Origin: Spirochaetota bacterium
GTDB lineage: Bacteria > Spirochaetota > UBA4802 > UB4802
DNA: 64,000 bases
NCBI GenBank assembly: GCA_029907515.1
Contig: JARYLT010000001.1
Coordinates: forward strand, 35,701-99,700
Direction of reading: 5' to 3'
This document shows, piece after piece, positions 1 to 9,748 of the stretch (the stretch's first letter is position 1; each line of letters begins with the position of its first letter). Below the pieces are notes generated by a model. That model was given only the letters and a program-made list of their open reading frames with translations, was not told the DNA's origin and searched no databases. The position numbers were made by a program, and so were the translations under genes.

Positions 1-759
1 AGTAATGCAATTTTTGATGAATACCATTTTACCCGTGCACGGATTTATTCCAAGAGTGAAGGTGTCTTTTGCGGAGGATTTTTGATTGAATATATATACC
101 ATACCATGGACCCTTCGGTATCGGTAACGCTGTACCGCAATGAAGGGGCACCGGTAAAGGAAGATGATGTTGTTGCGGATATTGAAGGCAATGTACGGAC
201 GCTTCTTTCGGGAGAGCGCACAGTACTCAATTTTTTACAGCGAACCTGCGGAATAGCCACACGAACTGCCAGAATGGTTTCGATTGTCCGTGATACAAAT
301 ATAAAAATTCTTGATACCCGAAAAACATTACCGGGATTTAGACTTCTTGATAAATATGCAGTATGGTGTGGTGGTGGCACCAATCACCGTATGGGATTAT
401 TTGATATGGTTTTGATAAAGGATAATCATATTAAGGCAGCAGGTGGAATTTTGCAGGCAGTTGAGATGGTTAAAAAGGCGTACGATAACAAGTATGTTAT
501 TGAAGTTGAGGTTGAATCACTGAATCAGGTTCAGGAAGCAGTTGAAGCAGGGGCAGATATCATCATGCTGGATAATATGTCAAAGGACAGAATTGCATTA
601 GCGCTATCAATTATCAATGGGAAAGCAAAAGTTGAAGTATCCGGCAATATGGATGAACATAAATTAAAAGAGTTTTCTGATTTACCCATTGATTATGTGT
701 CAATGGGTGCACTAACCCATTCAGTTAAGGCATTTGACCTTTCAATGCGGTTACTGTAG
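1..759 (+). CDS. nadC: Nicotinate-nucleotide pyrophosphorylase (carboxylating), 5'-truncated by window edge
   Basis: Open frame continues upstream of the ORF-track Met (SNAIFDEYHFTRARIYSKSEGVFCGG...); motifs LNFLQRTCGIATRT, DTRKTLPGFR, GGGTNHRMGLFDMVLIKDNH typical of NadC. Confidence 0.95.
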   Translation, partial: SNAIFDEYHFTRARIYSKSEGVFCGGFLIEYIYHTMDPSVSVTLYRNEGAPVKEDDVVADIEGNVRTLLSGERTVLNFLQRTCGIATRTARMVSIVRDTNIKILDTRKTLPGFRLLDKYAVWCGGGTNHRMGLFDMVLIKDNHIKAAGGILQAVEMVKKAYDNKYVIEVEVESLNQVQEAVEAGADIIMLDNMSKDRIALALSIINGKAKVEVSGNMDEHKLKEFSDLPIDYVSMGALTHSVKAFDLSMRLL

Positions 760-760
760 C

Positions 761-1600
761 TTAATAGGAATAGAATCCCCTTCCAGTCTTTTTACCCAGA
801 TACCCAGCCTCAACATATTTTTTAAGAAGAGGGCAGGGACGGTATTTTGGATCGCCAAAGCCTTCGTATAATTCTTCAATGATTGCTATCACTACATCAA
901 GCCCAATCAAGTCTGCAAGCTGTAATGGGCCCATTGGCAAATTCAGGCCTAACTTCATGGTTTTGTCGATAGTTTCTGCAGAAGCAGCTCCTTCATACAG
1001 AGTAAAAATTGCCTCATTAATCATTGGCATAAGGATTCTATTCAACACGAAGCCAGGATAATCTTTTGATTCTACTGGCGTTTTACCTAATGATTTTACA
1101 AAACTTTTTGCTGATTCAATTGTTTCACGGGTAGTAGCAATGCCACCAACTATCTCCACCAGACGCATTGCACGGGCTGGATTCATAAAGTGAATGCCTA
1201 TGACATATTCCGGTCGTTTAGTTGCTGAAGCAATGCTTGTGATGGGCAATGATGATGTATTACTTGCAAGTATTGTGCCTGCTTTACATATAGCATCCAG
1301 TGACTTGAAAACATTTTTTTTACATTCAAGGTTTTCTGGGATGCATTCAATGATAATATCAGCTTTATGAAGATCCTTAATATTTTTATGCAATTTTAAC
1401 AGTGAAATTATCTTGCCCCGTTGTGATTGCTCCAATCTTTTTTCTTCAACATACCTGTCAAGGCGCCCTGTTATTGTTTCATATGCATGTTTCAATTGTG
1501 ATTCATCAATGTCATGGAGAATAACGTCATAATTGTTTTCAATGGCTAAATGTGCAATATCAGTACCCATTATGCCAGCACCAACAATTCCTATTAACAT
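761..1600 (-). CDS. hbd: 3-hydroxyacyl-CoA (3-hydroxybutyryl-CoA) dehydrogenase
   Basis: N-terminal GIVGAGIMGTDIAHLA Rossmann motif, ECIPENLECK, SNTSSLPIT, HFMNPARAMRLVEIV, C-terminal TGRGFYSY. Start chosen at MLIGIVG because GGAGG lies just upstream. Confidence 0.93.
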   Translation of the reverse strand: MLIGIVGAGIMGTDIAHLAIENNYDVILHDIDESQLKHAYETITGRLDRYVEEKRLEQSQRGKIISLLKLHKNIKDLHKADIIIECIPENLECKKNVFKSLDAICKAGTILASNTSSLPITSIASATKRPEYVIGIHFMNPARAMRLVEIVGGIATTRETIESAKSFVKSLGKTPVESKDYPGFVLNRILMPMINEAIFTLYEGAASAETIDKTMKLGLNLPMGPLQLADLIGLDVVIAIIEELYEGFGDPKYRPCPLLKKYVEAGYLGKKTGRGFYSY

Positions 1601-1611
1601 ACATACCTCCA

Positions 1612-2577
1612 TTATATGGTTTCGTTGACTATATTTCTTTTTGTTCCATTCAAGAAAGCTTTAATATTTTCAGCAATCTCATTTATAAGTGCCTGCCTGG
1701 TTTCCCGTGAAGCCCAGCCAATATGTGGCGTTATAATACAGTTGGGTGCTGAAAGAATAGGTTCATTAATATCAGGTGGTTCCTGTTCAAGCACATCCAG
1801 AGCTGCACCGGCAATCACGTTATTATGAAGTGCCTGTGCGAGCGCCTTTGTATCAACAATAGGGCCTCGTGCCATGTTTATTATATATGCTGATGGTTTC
1901 ATCATAGCAAGAAAATCTTTGTTGACCATATGGTGTGTGGATTCATTGAGCGGCATGTGGATAGATATAAAATCAGCCATTGTACAAAATTCTTCAAGGG
2001 GATATCGTTCAACTGAGGTATCAGTGTAGGAGTTTTCCCTTTTTAGTGCAATAACCTTCATGCCAAATGCCTGTGCCAGTTTTGCCACTCGTTTCCCAAT
2101 GTCACCGTAGCCCATGATGCCCAGCACTTTATCATTGATGCACATGGTAGGCCAGTTGCCCATGGTAAAAATGGGTGATCGGCTCCAGCTTCCATCATGG
2201 GTGGCAGCATTGTATTTAATAAGATTGTTAGCAAGGGCTAAAATAAAACACAGAGTGAGCTGTGCAACCGCTTCGCGTGAGTAGCCGGGAACATTGGCAA
2301 CGGCAATGTTTTTATTCTTTGCTGCTTTGATATCTATAGTGTTGTAGCCAGTTGCAGCAACAGCTATAAGTGAGCACTTATGCAATTGAGCTATCTCATC
2401 AGCATAAAAGACAACCTTGTTGGTAATAATAATATCGGCATCCTTGCTTCGCGATATGGTTTCGTGTGGATTTGTGACAGGATAGGTAATGAATGTTCCC
2501 AGTGATGCAATGGGAGTGAAATCTATATCACCAAAATCAACCGTTGAAGCATCTAAAAATACAATTGTTTTACTCAT
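1612..2577 (-). CDS. D-2-hydroxyacid dehydrogenase (glycerate dehydrogenase-like)
   Basis: LGIMGYGDIGKRVAKLAQAFGMKV, HMPLNESTHHMVN, INMARGPIVDTKALAQAL, ITPHIGWASRETR motifs. Confidence 0.92.
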   Translation of the reverse strand: MSKTIVFLDASTVDFGDIDFTPIASLGTFITYPVTNPHETISRSKDADIIITNKVVFYADEIAQLHKCSLIAVAATGYNTIDIKAAKNKNIAVANVPGYSREAVAQLTLCFILALANNLIKYNAATHDGSWSRSPIFTMGNWPTMCINDKVLGIMGYGDIGKRVAKLAQAFGMKVIALKRENSYTDTSVERYPLEEFCTMADFISIHMPLNESTHHMVNKDFLAMMKPSAYIINMARGPIVDTKALAQALHNNVIAGAALDVLEQEPPDINEPILSAPNCIITPHIGWASRETRQALINEIAENIKAFLNGTKRNIVNETI

Positions 2578-2633
2578 ACGGTATTTCCTTTCAACTGTAT
2601 GTATTGCATTATCATGGACCTGTCAATAGTTTA

Positions 2634-3113
2634 TTACAGGTTAATATACATAATTGTGGTTGGTTTGCCATCATTGTCAATGGCTTCTTCAAGCACGGAA
2701 AATCCTCGTCTGGTATAATACTGGATAAGATTGACAGTATCATTGTGTCCTTCAAAAAGATATAGTGTTTTATACCCCAATTCTTTTGTTTTGGCAATTA
2801 TTGCTTTAACTATCCTGTCGCCAATTCCCTGGAAGCGGTATTCGGGAACAATATACAGTGATGCAAGCCATGGATTGAGGTCAGTACGGGACCACAGGTC
2901 ATTATTTTTCAGTGAAGCCATACCTACAGGAAGCTTTTTTTCATTAATGGCAACCCATGCCAGGGGTACCGTTGTATTGCGAGCACGTTCTATATATGTC
3001 TGGACCAGCGCAGTAAAGGGTATATCCCTTTTACTGTACCATTGATTATATGACCAGTATGCCAGTACCGGTGCATAGTTGGGGAAATCATTAAGAGGGT
3101 GTATTTCAACCAT
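2634..3113 (-). CDS. GNAT family N-acetyltransferase
   Basis: LASLYIVPEYRFQGIGDRIVKAI (motif A) and YYTRRGFSVLEE. Confidence 0.88.
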   Translation of the reverse strand: MVEIHPLNDFPNYAPVLAYWSYNQWYSKRDIPFTALVQTYIERARNTTVPLAWVAINEKKLPVGMASLKNNDLWSRTDLNPWLASLYIVPEYRFQGIGDRIVKAIIAKTKELGYKTLYLFEGHNDTVNLIQYYTRRGFSVLEEAIDNDGKPTTIMYINL

Positions 3114-3160
3114 TGGTGCTACCTCGTATTATTGTTACGTAATACCAGAGATAGCACCAA
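3113..3160 (-). promoter_or_regulatory. Nested inverted repeat sequestering the Shine-Dalgarno and start codon of the GNAT gene
   Basis: Outer arms TTGGTGCTA (3113-3121) / TAGCACCAA (3152-3160), then CTC/GAG, then GTATTA (3126-3131)/TAATAC (3140-3145). On the minus strand the right arm contains GAGG and ends at the ATG. Confidence 0.65.
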
Positions 3161-3179
3161 TAGGTATTAAGTGCAATAA

Positions 3180-4808
3180 TTATTTGGGGAGTTGAAGCCG
3201 TTGTTGTACGCTTTTGAGTTGTCGTTTCAATTCTTTTTCATCCCATTTAAGTTCTTTTGCTGCAGTTTCAGCTACCAAATTGAGTACATCATTGCCAGGA
3301 TTTCCTGCGGTGCAGATACCGGTTCGCCTGAATACGATATCTGAAAGAGTGCGTGCCATCTCATGGCGGATTGCATAAATAACTTCTGCAAGAATTTCCC
3401 CGTCATGAGTAACTATCTCCCTGTACTTCTTGTTTGAATTAGCTATGCTCATCAATGCATCTAATTCTGACCCGTAATATTTTGCCAGGACTGTAAGAGT
3501 GTTTTTATTGAATGAAGGATATGAATTGTATACCTTGTTAAAGAATGCTTCAAGGTCTTTTATTGTGCATCCTGCTAAATATTGTGTGTGGGTAACTGAA
3601 GGGGGAAGTTTGCGCTGTATTTTCTTTTCAACAAGCTTCATGACATTAACCGCCAGGTTACGGCTGGTAGTATATTTACCACCTTCAACGGTAATCAGGC
3701 CATTAATACCTTCTTCAGCATTATCGTATATTTCATATCGCCGTGATGACTGGTATGTTCCTTCTACCTGATCTTCAACCAGCGGACGCAACCCGCCATA
3801 GGCAAATCTAATGTCTTTAAATGTGAGGTTGCCGTCACCAAATGCACTGTTTACATCATCAAGCAGTTCCTGTATACTCTGTTTTGTGACGGTATACTCA
3901 TCGGGATTGCCAATATATTCCTTATCAGTGGTTCCAATGAGAGAGTACCCTCTCCAGGGAATAAGGAAAAAATGCCTTCCTTTTCGTGGCATAAGCCCAA
4001 CAGCATATGTATTTACCATAGGTTTTGTGATTATGTGAATTCCTTCTGATCGCCGTATTTGATGTTTTGTCTTCCCATTTTCTGCTTTTTTCAGGATGAT
4101 ATCAGCCCATGGTCCACCGCAGTTAATGATGAGATTGCCGTTAATGGTTACTTCCCTGCCAGTAAGTTTGTCATGAACGATAACACCTGTGATTGAATTA
4201 TTGGTGTATACAAAATTCACAACTTCAGCATAGTTAGCTACTTTAGCGCCGTACTGTACGGCAGATTTGATAAATGCTAAGGTTAAGCGTTCTGGAAATA
4301 TGCTCTGACAATCATAATACACGGTAGCTGCAGTTAAACCTTCAGGGCGAATGTTTGGTTCTTCCTGCAGGGCTTTTTCTTTACTCAAAGTAAAGTGCAT
4401 AGGAATTTTTTTTGATTTATCCCAGGTAAAGCCTTTATCATAGGATAATATATCATACAGAATCATTCCAATTTTAAGCACCCATCGGTTGTTTTCCAGT
4501 CTGTTATAGTTGGGTATCATGAATGGGAAAGGATATACAAGGTTTGGTGCGATATTTTCCAGTATCCTTCTTTCTCGCAATGATTCACGCACAAGTCCAA
4601 ATTCAAAGTAATTTAAGTATCGCAGACCCCCGTGAATAAGTTTTGAGGTTGCTGCAGAGGTTGCCCATCCAAAATCGTTTTTCTCAAGAAGTGCAACAGT
4701 AAGTCCTCGAGATGCAGCCTCATAGGCAACAGCAGCGCCGGTAATGCCACCTCCTACAATGATACAATCAAACTGTTCTTTAGCATTTTCTTCAATAAAA
4801 CGTTTCAT
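3180..4808 (-). CDS. glpD: FAD-dependent glycerol-3-phosphate dehydrogenase
   Basis: FDCIIVGGGITGAAVAYEAASRGL dinucleotide-binding motif, TSAATSKLIHGGLRYL, C-terminal domain RHEMARTLSDIVFRRTGI. Start at MKRFIEEN. Confidence 0.93.
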   Translation of the reverse strand: MKRFIEENAKEQFDCIIVGGGITGAAVAYEAASRGLTVALLEKNDFGWATSAATSKLIHGGLRYLNYFEFGLVRESLRERRILENIAPNLVYPFPFMIPNYNRLENNRWVLKIGMILYDILSYDKGFTWDKSKKIPMHFTLSKEKALQEEPNIRPEGLTAATVYYDCQSIFPERLTLAFIKSAVQYGAKVANYAEVVNFVYTNNSITGVIVHDKLTGREVTINGNLIINCGGPWADIILKKAENGKTKHQIRRSEGIHIITKPMVNTYAVGLMPRKGRHFFLIPWRGYSLIGTTDKEYIGNPDEYTVTKQSIQELLDDVNSAFGDGNLTFKDIRFAYGGLRPLVEDQVEGTYQSSRRYEIYDNAEEGINGLITVEGGKYTTSRNLAVNVMKLVEKKIQRKLPPSVTHTQYLAGCTIKDLEAFFNKVYNSYPSFNKNTLTVLAKYYGSELDALMSIANSNKKYREIVTHDGEILAEVIYAIRHEMARTLSDIVFRRTGICTAGNPGNDVLNLVAETAAKELKWDEKELKRQLKSVQQRLQLPK

Positions 4809-4812
4809 AGCA

Positions 4813-5526
4813 TTACCCCTTATTGTTATAGATTTGCGAATAGTATGCAAAAATTCTTTTTTCAGTGTATGCCAGTACACTGTGTGTTATAGTGTATGCC
4901 TTTTTGCTGTTTTTAGCGTTAAAGGCTTCCAGAAGTTCACGGTGAAATAATTCTGAGCGCTTCTGGTTATCAGGATTTTCAAAATACAGGTAGCCAAAAT
5001 CCCTGAATATCTGATTGAAGAAATTTAAAATGAATATATACAGCAAATTCCTGCTTGCTTTAGCAATAAGCTGATGAACAGCAAGGTCTTTTTCAAGGAT
5101 ACTATCATGACTGGTTACTATCGCTTCAAATTGCTGTAATTCTTCTCTGGTGATGTTTTCTGAAGCATTGGCTGCCATCTGGGGTACAATAATCCTTCGG
5201 ATTTCAAGAAGATTTTGCAGTATTGATAAAGGAATAGTATCATTAAGGTATATCATCATCTTGAAAAGTTCCAGATTGCCACTGGACAGGTAATCTTTAA
5301 TAAAGATGCCTTCACCGTGACGGATTTCAATAAGCCCCAATGTCTCCAGTTTCTTTAATGCTTCACGCACGGTAGCCCTGTTGACATCTAAATCAGCAGC
5401 AATATCCCGTTCGGATGGCAGTTTATCCCCGGGCTGCATCTGATTAATGATGCGTTTTGCAAGCAGGGAAACTATCTGCTGGTGAAGGGTGTTTTTCTGT
5501 ATTTTCCCTAATGTATTTTTTTTCAT
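4813..5526 (-). CDS. GntR/FadR-family transcriptional regulator
   Basis: MQPGDKLPSERDIAADLDVNRATVREALKKLETLGLIEIRHGEGIFI winged-helix; C-terminal FCD-like domain. Confidence 0.92.
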   Translation of the reverse strand: MKKNTLGKIQKNTLHQQIVSLLAKRIINQMQPGDKLPSERDIAADLDVNRATVREALKKLETLGLIEIRHGEGIFIKDYLSSGNLELFKMMIYLNDTIPLSILQNLLEIRRIIVPQMAANASENITREELQQFEAIVTSHDSILEKDLAVHQLIAKASRNLLYIFILNFFNQIFRDFGYLYFENPDNQKRSELFHRELLEAFNAKNSKKAYTITHSVLAYTEKRIFAYYSQIYNNKG

Positions 5527-5548
5527 AGCAACACCTTTATAGTGGTTC

Positions 5549-5563
5549 AGTGGTTCAACCACT
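5549..5563. promoter_or_regulatory. Palindromic operator candidate upstream of the GntR/FadR regulator
   Basis: AGTGGTTCAACCACT, perfect 7-bp arms around one base, with a second half-site AGTGGTTCA at 5541-5549. Located directly upstream of the regulator start. Confidence 0.65.
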
Positions 5564-5612
5564 AATAGTATACCATGAGTTTATTGTAAATCAAAATATT
5601 TATAAAAAATTT

Positions 5613-6788
5613 TTATTCAATTCGGCGGGTTCCGTCTTCAATGCTGCATTCGTATATTTCGGGGGTCCTGTTTTCTTTCTTTTTAAATTTCTGGGCGATA
5701 GTTCTTGTAAAATGTTCTACAGCATACAATGCCACCATGTTTATAGTACAACCACCAAATCCCCCTCCCATAAGCCGTGAACCATAGACTCCATCAATAT
5801 CACTGGCCCATTCTACCATTTCATCTATAAGAGGAATACTGACTTCATAATAAACGCTCAAGCTTTGATGTGATTTATAAAGCAGTTCTCCAGCTTTTGT
5901 AAGATTATACTGCTGGATTTCCCGGGCAAATTGTAGAACACGGTTATTTTCGGTTATAACATGGTATGTTCGTTTATATTCTGTTTGTGGAAGGATATTC
6001 TGAATTTGTATAAGATCATCAACACTGCAATCACAGAGTTCATTAATGGCAAATCCTGCTTCTTTTAACAATAAAAGAGCCCGGTCACATTCACGCCTTC
6101 TGTCATTATAGCCTGACTCACGTAAGCTGTGTTTAACGCCACTGTTGACAAGAATAAACCTGACAGCAGAGGTATCCACAGGAACATAGCTAAATTCCAT
6201 AGTCTTTGTATTGAGCATTATTGCATTATCTTTCTTACCATTGATGATGGCCATTTGATCCATAATGCCACATTTAACACCTGCAAAATCCCATTCAACC
6301 TTCTGCGCTTGCAGTGCAAGGTCCTTACTCTTAATTATTATATTATTGAGCGAATAGAGTGCATACAATGTCCCCACAGTAATAGAAGCTGAGCTTGACA
6401 TGCCAGCACCAACGGGTAGTGTGCTGTAGAAACTAAAGTCAAGGCCACAGTCAAATTCTATATTACTGAGTACACAGGCGCCATAGGGATATACCCACCA
6501 CGCATGTGCTGCATGAGCTTTTGTTTGCGGAGAATGGAGATTGTTAATGGCTACTTCACCTGTTTCTTTATGGTTTGCAGAAACAAATCGTATAATGCCA
6601 TCATTATTTCGGGAAATACATATATATATGTGTTTGTCGATAGCAGCCGGTAAAACGTTACCACCATTGTAGTCAATGTGTTCACCAATAATATTGATTC
6701 TGCCAGGTGAAGCAAATAGTGCACAATCAGCTGAACGTGGGAAATACTCACGGTGATGGGCGATAACGGTATCTATAATTGAGGACAT
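5613..6788 (-). CDS. galK: Galactokinase
   Basis: APGRINIIGEHIDYNGG-like SPGRINIIGEHIDYNGG signature, PVGAGMSSSASITVG, MGGGFGGCTINMV. Confidence 0.95.
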   Translation of the reverse strand: MSSIIDTVIAHHREYFPRSADCALFASPGRINIIGEHIDYNGGNVLPAAIDKHIYICISRNNDGIIRFVSANHKETGEVAINNLHSPQTKAHAAHAWWVYPYGACVLSNIEFDCGLDFSFYSTLPVGAGMSSSASITVGTLYALYSLNNIIIKSKDLALQAQKVEWDFAGVKCGIMDQMAIINGKKDNAIMLNTKTMEFSYVPVDTSAVRFILVNSGVKHSLRESGYNDRRRECDRALLLLKEAGFAINELCDCSVDDLIQIQNILPQTEYKRTYHVITENNRVLQFAREIQQYNLTKAGELLYKSHQSLSVYYEVSIPLIDEMVEWASDIDGVYGSRLMGGGFGGCTINMVALYAVEHFTRTIAQKFKKKENRTPEIYECSIEDGTRRIE

Positions 6789-6793
6789 GGTGT

Positions 6794-7675
6794 TTACTGG
6801 GATATTAAATGAACAAGGTTATATGCACTTCTGGTTAAAGCTATAGTGACAGGCATGTCCGCAGCAGTATGAACGTATTCAATAATACCAAAAAAGGATA
6901 GCCATGTTATAACAGAAAAATCAAGAAGTGATATGGCAAAAAGGTCATAGGGATTTGCAATTCCTGTAAGTTCAAAATATGTACGGGCTATTGAATCTAA
7001 CTGTACAGGTTTATTTGAAGAAAGAATGATATCCAGTAAAAGCTGCCGGTTATTTTTGATATCATTTGAAATATAACCACCAGAGGGAAACAGATTTTTC
7101 CAGTTACATTTATTCCAGAATGCTAAAAACAGCCTGCGATAGAGTTCTACTGTATTGATTGTGTCAACTGAATGTTCATTAGTAATTCCTGCTGCTTTTA
7201 ACATAATAACTGTTTGCTTGCAGTAAATAACGAGTAAATCAGGGTCATAGTGGGCCAAGGGTCCATCCAGAAGCATATCCACGCATAAAGAATAAAAATT
7301 TTGGGCTAATGGTTTATTCTTTTCAGGATACACATCAAAACGCTTCATTATCTGGATGATACATTGAGCCAGTGTGATTGCTGTTGTGGCTTCTATTATT
7401 TGCGTGTGTTCGTCCTTTACTTCTTTTATGATAATGGAATTTTCAAATGGCAGGGTTGAATCCCATACTAATCTGTAACATGATTGAAGAACATCTTTCA
7501 TAATTTTATCTTTTTTACCTGTTTTTTTCGTTGCAAACCGTTTTTCAATTTCGCGAGCAATCAGGTCATTGGTGAGCTCATTTTCAAGTGCATACAGTGC
7601 CAGATTATTAATTGTTGATCTGAACCGATGTGATGGCACATCAGCTGAATGTTTCATTGTTTGCTTTAACCCCAT
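6794..7675 (-). CDS. Hypothetical protein
   Basis: Long ORF 6 bp upstream of and co-oriented with galK; no recognised domain. Confidence 0.7.
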   Translation of the reverse strand: MGLKQTMKHSADVPSHRFRSTINNLALYALENELTNDLIAREIEKRFATKKTGKKDKIMKDVLQSCYRLVWDSTLPFENSIIIKEVKDEHTQIIEATTAITLAQCIIQIMKRFDVYPEKNKPLAQNFYSLCVDMLLDGPLAHYDPDLLVIYCKQTVIMLKAAGITNEHSVDTINTVELYRRLFLAFWNKCNWKNLFPSGGYISNDIKNNRQLLLDIILSSNKPVQLDSIARTYFELTGIANPYDLFAISLLDFSVITWLSFFGIIEYVHTAADMPVTIALTRSAYNLVHLISQ

Positions 7676-8073
7676 TAAAAATTTTACGATATAGTAACTG
7701 GCAAAAGTATATGATATTTAAATGCACTGTGTGAGCAACTATTGCTATGAAATTAATTGATAAACATAATATAATAAATTAATTTTTAGTCAATTAATAT
7801 TTTAATAAAATAAAAAAAAGTTTAGAGAAAAAAATACTGCACATTTATTTGCTTTACTAATATTAATATAAACAGTATGTATCCTTAATAAATTTTTGGT
7901 TAATAACACATATAAACTCTCTGCCTTTTGTTTAAGGTATATAGTTGAATATATACTAAAAAATTTTTTTGAATTTGCTTGCATTAATATCTTGTAATTT
8001 TGTATTACTCATCTCATAAATGAATAGCATGTTTAAATTGCTACTATAGATAGATATATCAAGAGGTCGTGAG

Positions 8074-8994
8074 ATGTGGTTATTATCGTTAATAGATGCA
8101 ACACATAATGATGTAAAAGAGATACAGGAAAATTCAAAGGATATTCTGCATTTTTTGGCAGAAGAAATTGGTGAGCGCACATTACGGAAATATGATAATT
8201 TAAATCGTACGCGGCACTATATCCATAATTATTTAAAGAAATATAATGACAGAGTTTATGAGGAAAAATACCTGGTGAATGGCATGGAAGTTGGGAACGT
8301 CATTGCTGAAATCCCGGGTTTTGAAGATAATGATGAGATAATTATCATAGGTGCACATTATGATACTATTGAAGATACTCCTGGTGCAGATGATAACGGT
8401 TCGGCAATAGCTGGATTACTGGAACTTCACAGGTTACTATCACATTATAGTTTTAGAAAAACATTGCGTTTTGTGGCATTTACATTAGAAGAGCCTCCTT
8501 TTTTCTCAGGGCCCTATATGGGCAGTATGGTACATGCAAAGGGTTGTAAGGAAAGGGATGAACATATTGATTTGATGATTTGCCTGGAAATGCTTGGCTA
8601 TGCTGGTAGCAGGATGCATCAGGATTATCCGTTAAGCAGTATGCAAAAAGAATACCCTCCCTATGGGAATTTTCTGGCTGTTGTTGCGTTACCAAGTTAC
8701 GCTCCCTATGCCTATAAATGGAAACGGGAGTATAACAGGTTTGCAAAAAATAAAATTTTTGATATGATTGGCCCAGCTTCCATACCGGGTATTAATCTAT
8801 CCGACCATTATTCTTTCAATAAGTATAGTTTTCCGGCTATAATGATTACCGATACTGCTTTTTATAGAAATAAAAATTATCATACTGAGGGAGATACTTA
8901 CGAGACTATTAATTTTAAATTTCTGGCAGAAGCTATATTTAATACATTTATGGCAGTAAAAACTATAGCAAATGAAAGGGATATTCTTGAATGA
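8074..8994 (+). CDS. M28-family metallopeptidase
   Basis: IIIGAHYDTIEDTPGADDNGSAIAGLLEL, FTLEEPPFF, and a later SDHYSF region consistent with M28 metal ligands. Confidence 0.9.
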   Translation: MWLLSLIDATHNDVKEIQENSKDILHFLAEEIGERTLRKYDNLNRTRHYIHNYLKKYNDRVYEEKYLVNGMEVGNVIAEIPGFEDNDEIIIIGAHYDTIEDTPGADDNGSAIAGLLELHRLLSHYSFRKTLRFVAFTLEEPPFFSGPYMGSMVHAKGCKERDEHIDLMICLEMLGYAGSRMHQDYPLSSMQKEYPPYGNFLAVVALPSYAPYAYKWKREYNRFAKNKIFDMIGPASIPGINLSDHYSFNKYSFPAIMITDTAFYRNKNYHTEGDTYETINFKFLAEAIFNTFMAVKTIANERDILE

Positions 8995-9539
8995 GTGATT
9001 TTATTACAATTCCAATTCAGGATTCTCATCGTCTGGTTAATGCAGGTAATGTTATTTTAGTATCTGCTCAATCACATGAAAAGAAAACCGTAACCACTGT
9101 TGCATGGCATATGCCGGTGAGCAATCAGCCAAAGCTATTATCATGTGCTCTTGCAAATAAGCGTTATAGCCTTGAATTAATTAAGGAATCCAGATGTTTT
9201 TGCATAAATATCCCTGAATTTAAACTGCTGGATGCTGTTGTCTTTTGTGGTACCTATTCGGGGAGGAACGTTGACAAATGTAAAGAGGCAAATTTAACCG
9301 CTGTGCCATGTTCTAAGATACATGGATTTTTCATTGACGAATGTGTTGCCCATATTGAATGTGAACTATATTCAATGATTGAAGCAGGGGACCATACCAT
9401 TGTGGTTGGTAACGTTACTGGTGCAATGGCGCAGAAACATCTTTTTACTCCGGATGGAGTTATTGATATTAATAAAGTTCAATTAATTCACCACCTGGGT
9501 GGTACTCATTTTGGGATATTAAAATCACAGGAAAAGTAA
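8991..9539 (+). CDS. Flavin reductase-like (FMN-binding split barrel) protein
   Basis: VSAQSHEKKTVTTVAWHMPVSNQPKLLSCAL; ESRCFCINIPE; FCGTYSGRNVDKC. Overlaps the preceding stop. Confidence 0.85.
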   Translation: MSDFITIPIQDSHRLVNAGNVILVSAQSHEKKTVTTVAWHMPVSNQPKLLSCALANKRYSLELIKESRCFCINIPEFKLLDAVVFCGTYSGRNVDKCKEANLTAVPCSKIHGFFIDECVAHIECELYSMIEAGDHTIVVGNVTGAMAQKHLFTPDGVIDINKVQLIHHLGGTHFGILKSQEK

Positions 9540-9543
9540 TGCC

Positions 9544-9747
9544 ATGGAATGTAAAAAAGAACGAAATCTGTCACTGTGTACCTGCAGTTATGATCCCTGT
9601 TCACGAAAGGGCTTATGCTGTGATTGTATTGCATACCATCTGAAAAAGAGGCAGCTACCAGGTTGTGCCTTCCCTAAAGATGCTGAAAGAACCTACGACA
9701 GATCATTTGAGCACTTTGCACGGTTGGTACAAACAGGCAAAGTATAA
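9544..9747 (+). CDS. Small Cys-rich protein (DUF6485-like)
   Basis: MECKKERNLSLCTCSYDPCSRKGLCCDCIAYHLKKRQLPGCAFP; nine Cys in 67 aa, 4 bp downstream of the flavin reductase. Confidence 0.8.
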   Translation: MECKKERNLSLCTCSYDPCSRKGLCCDCIAYHLKKRQLPGCAFPKDAERTYDRSFEHFARLVQTGKV

Positions 9748-9748
9748 T

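Noticed and set aside
45-383. Antisense ORF over nadC and many similar antisense ORFs in the track (e.g. 3811-4038, 24173-24571, 36856-37479, 51818-52189)
   Set aside because: They oppose well-supported genes, have no domains or SD, and reflect open antisense frames.
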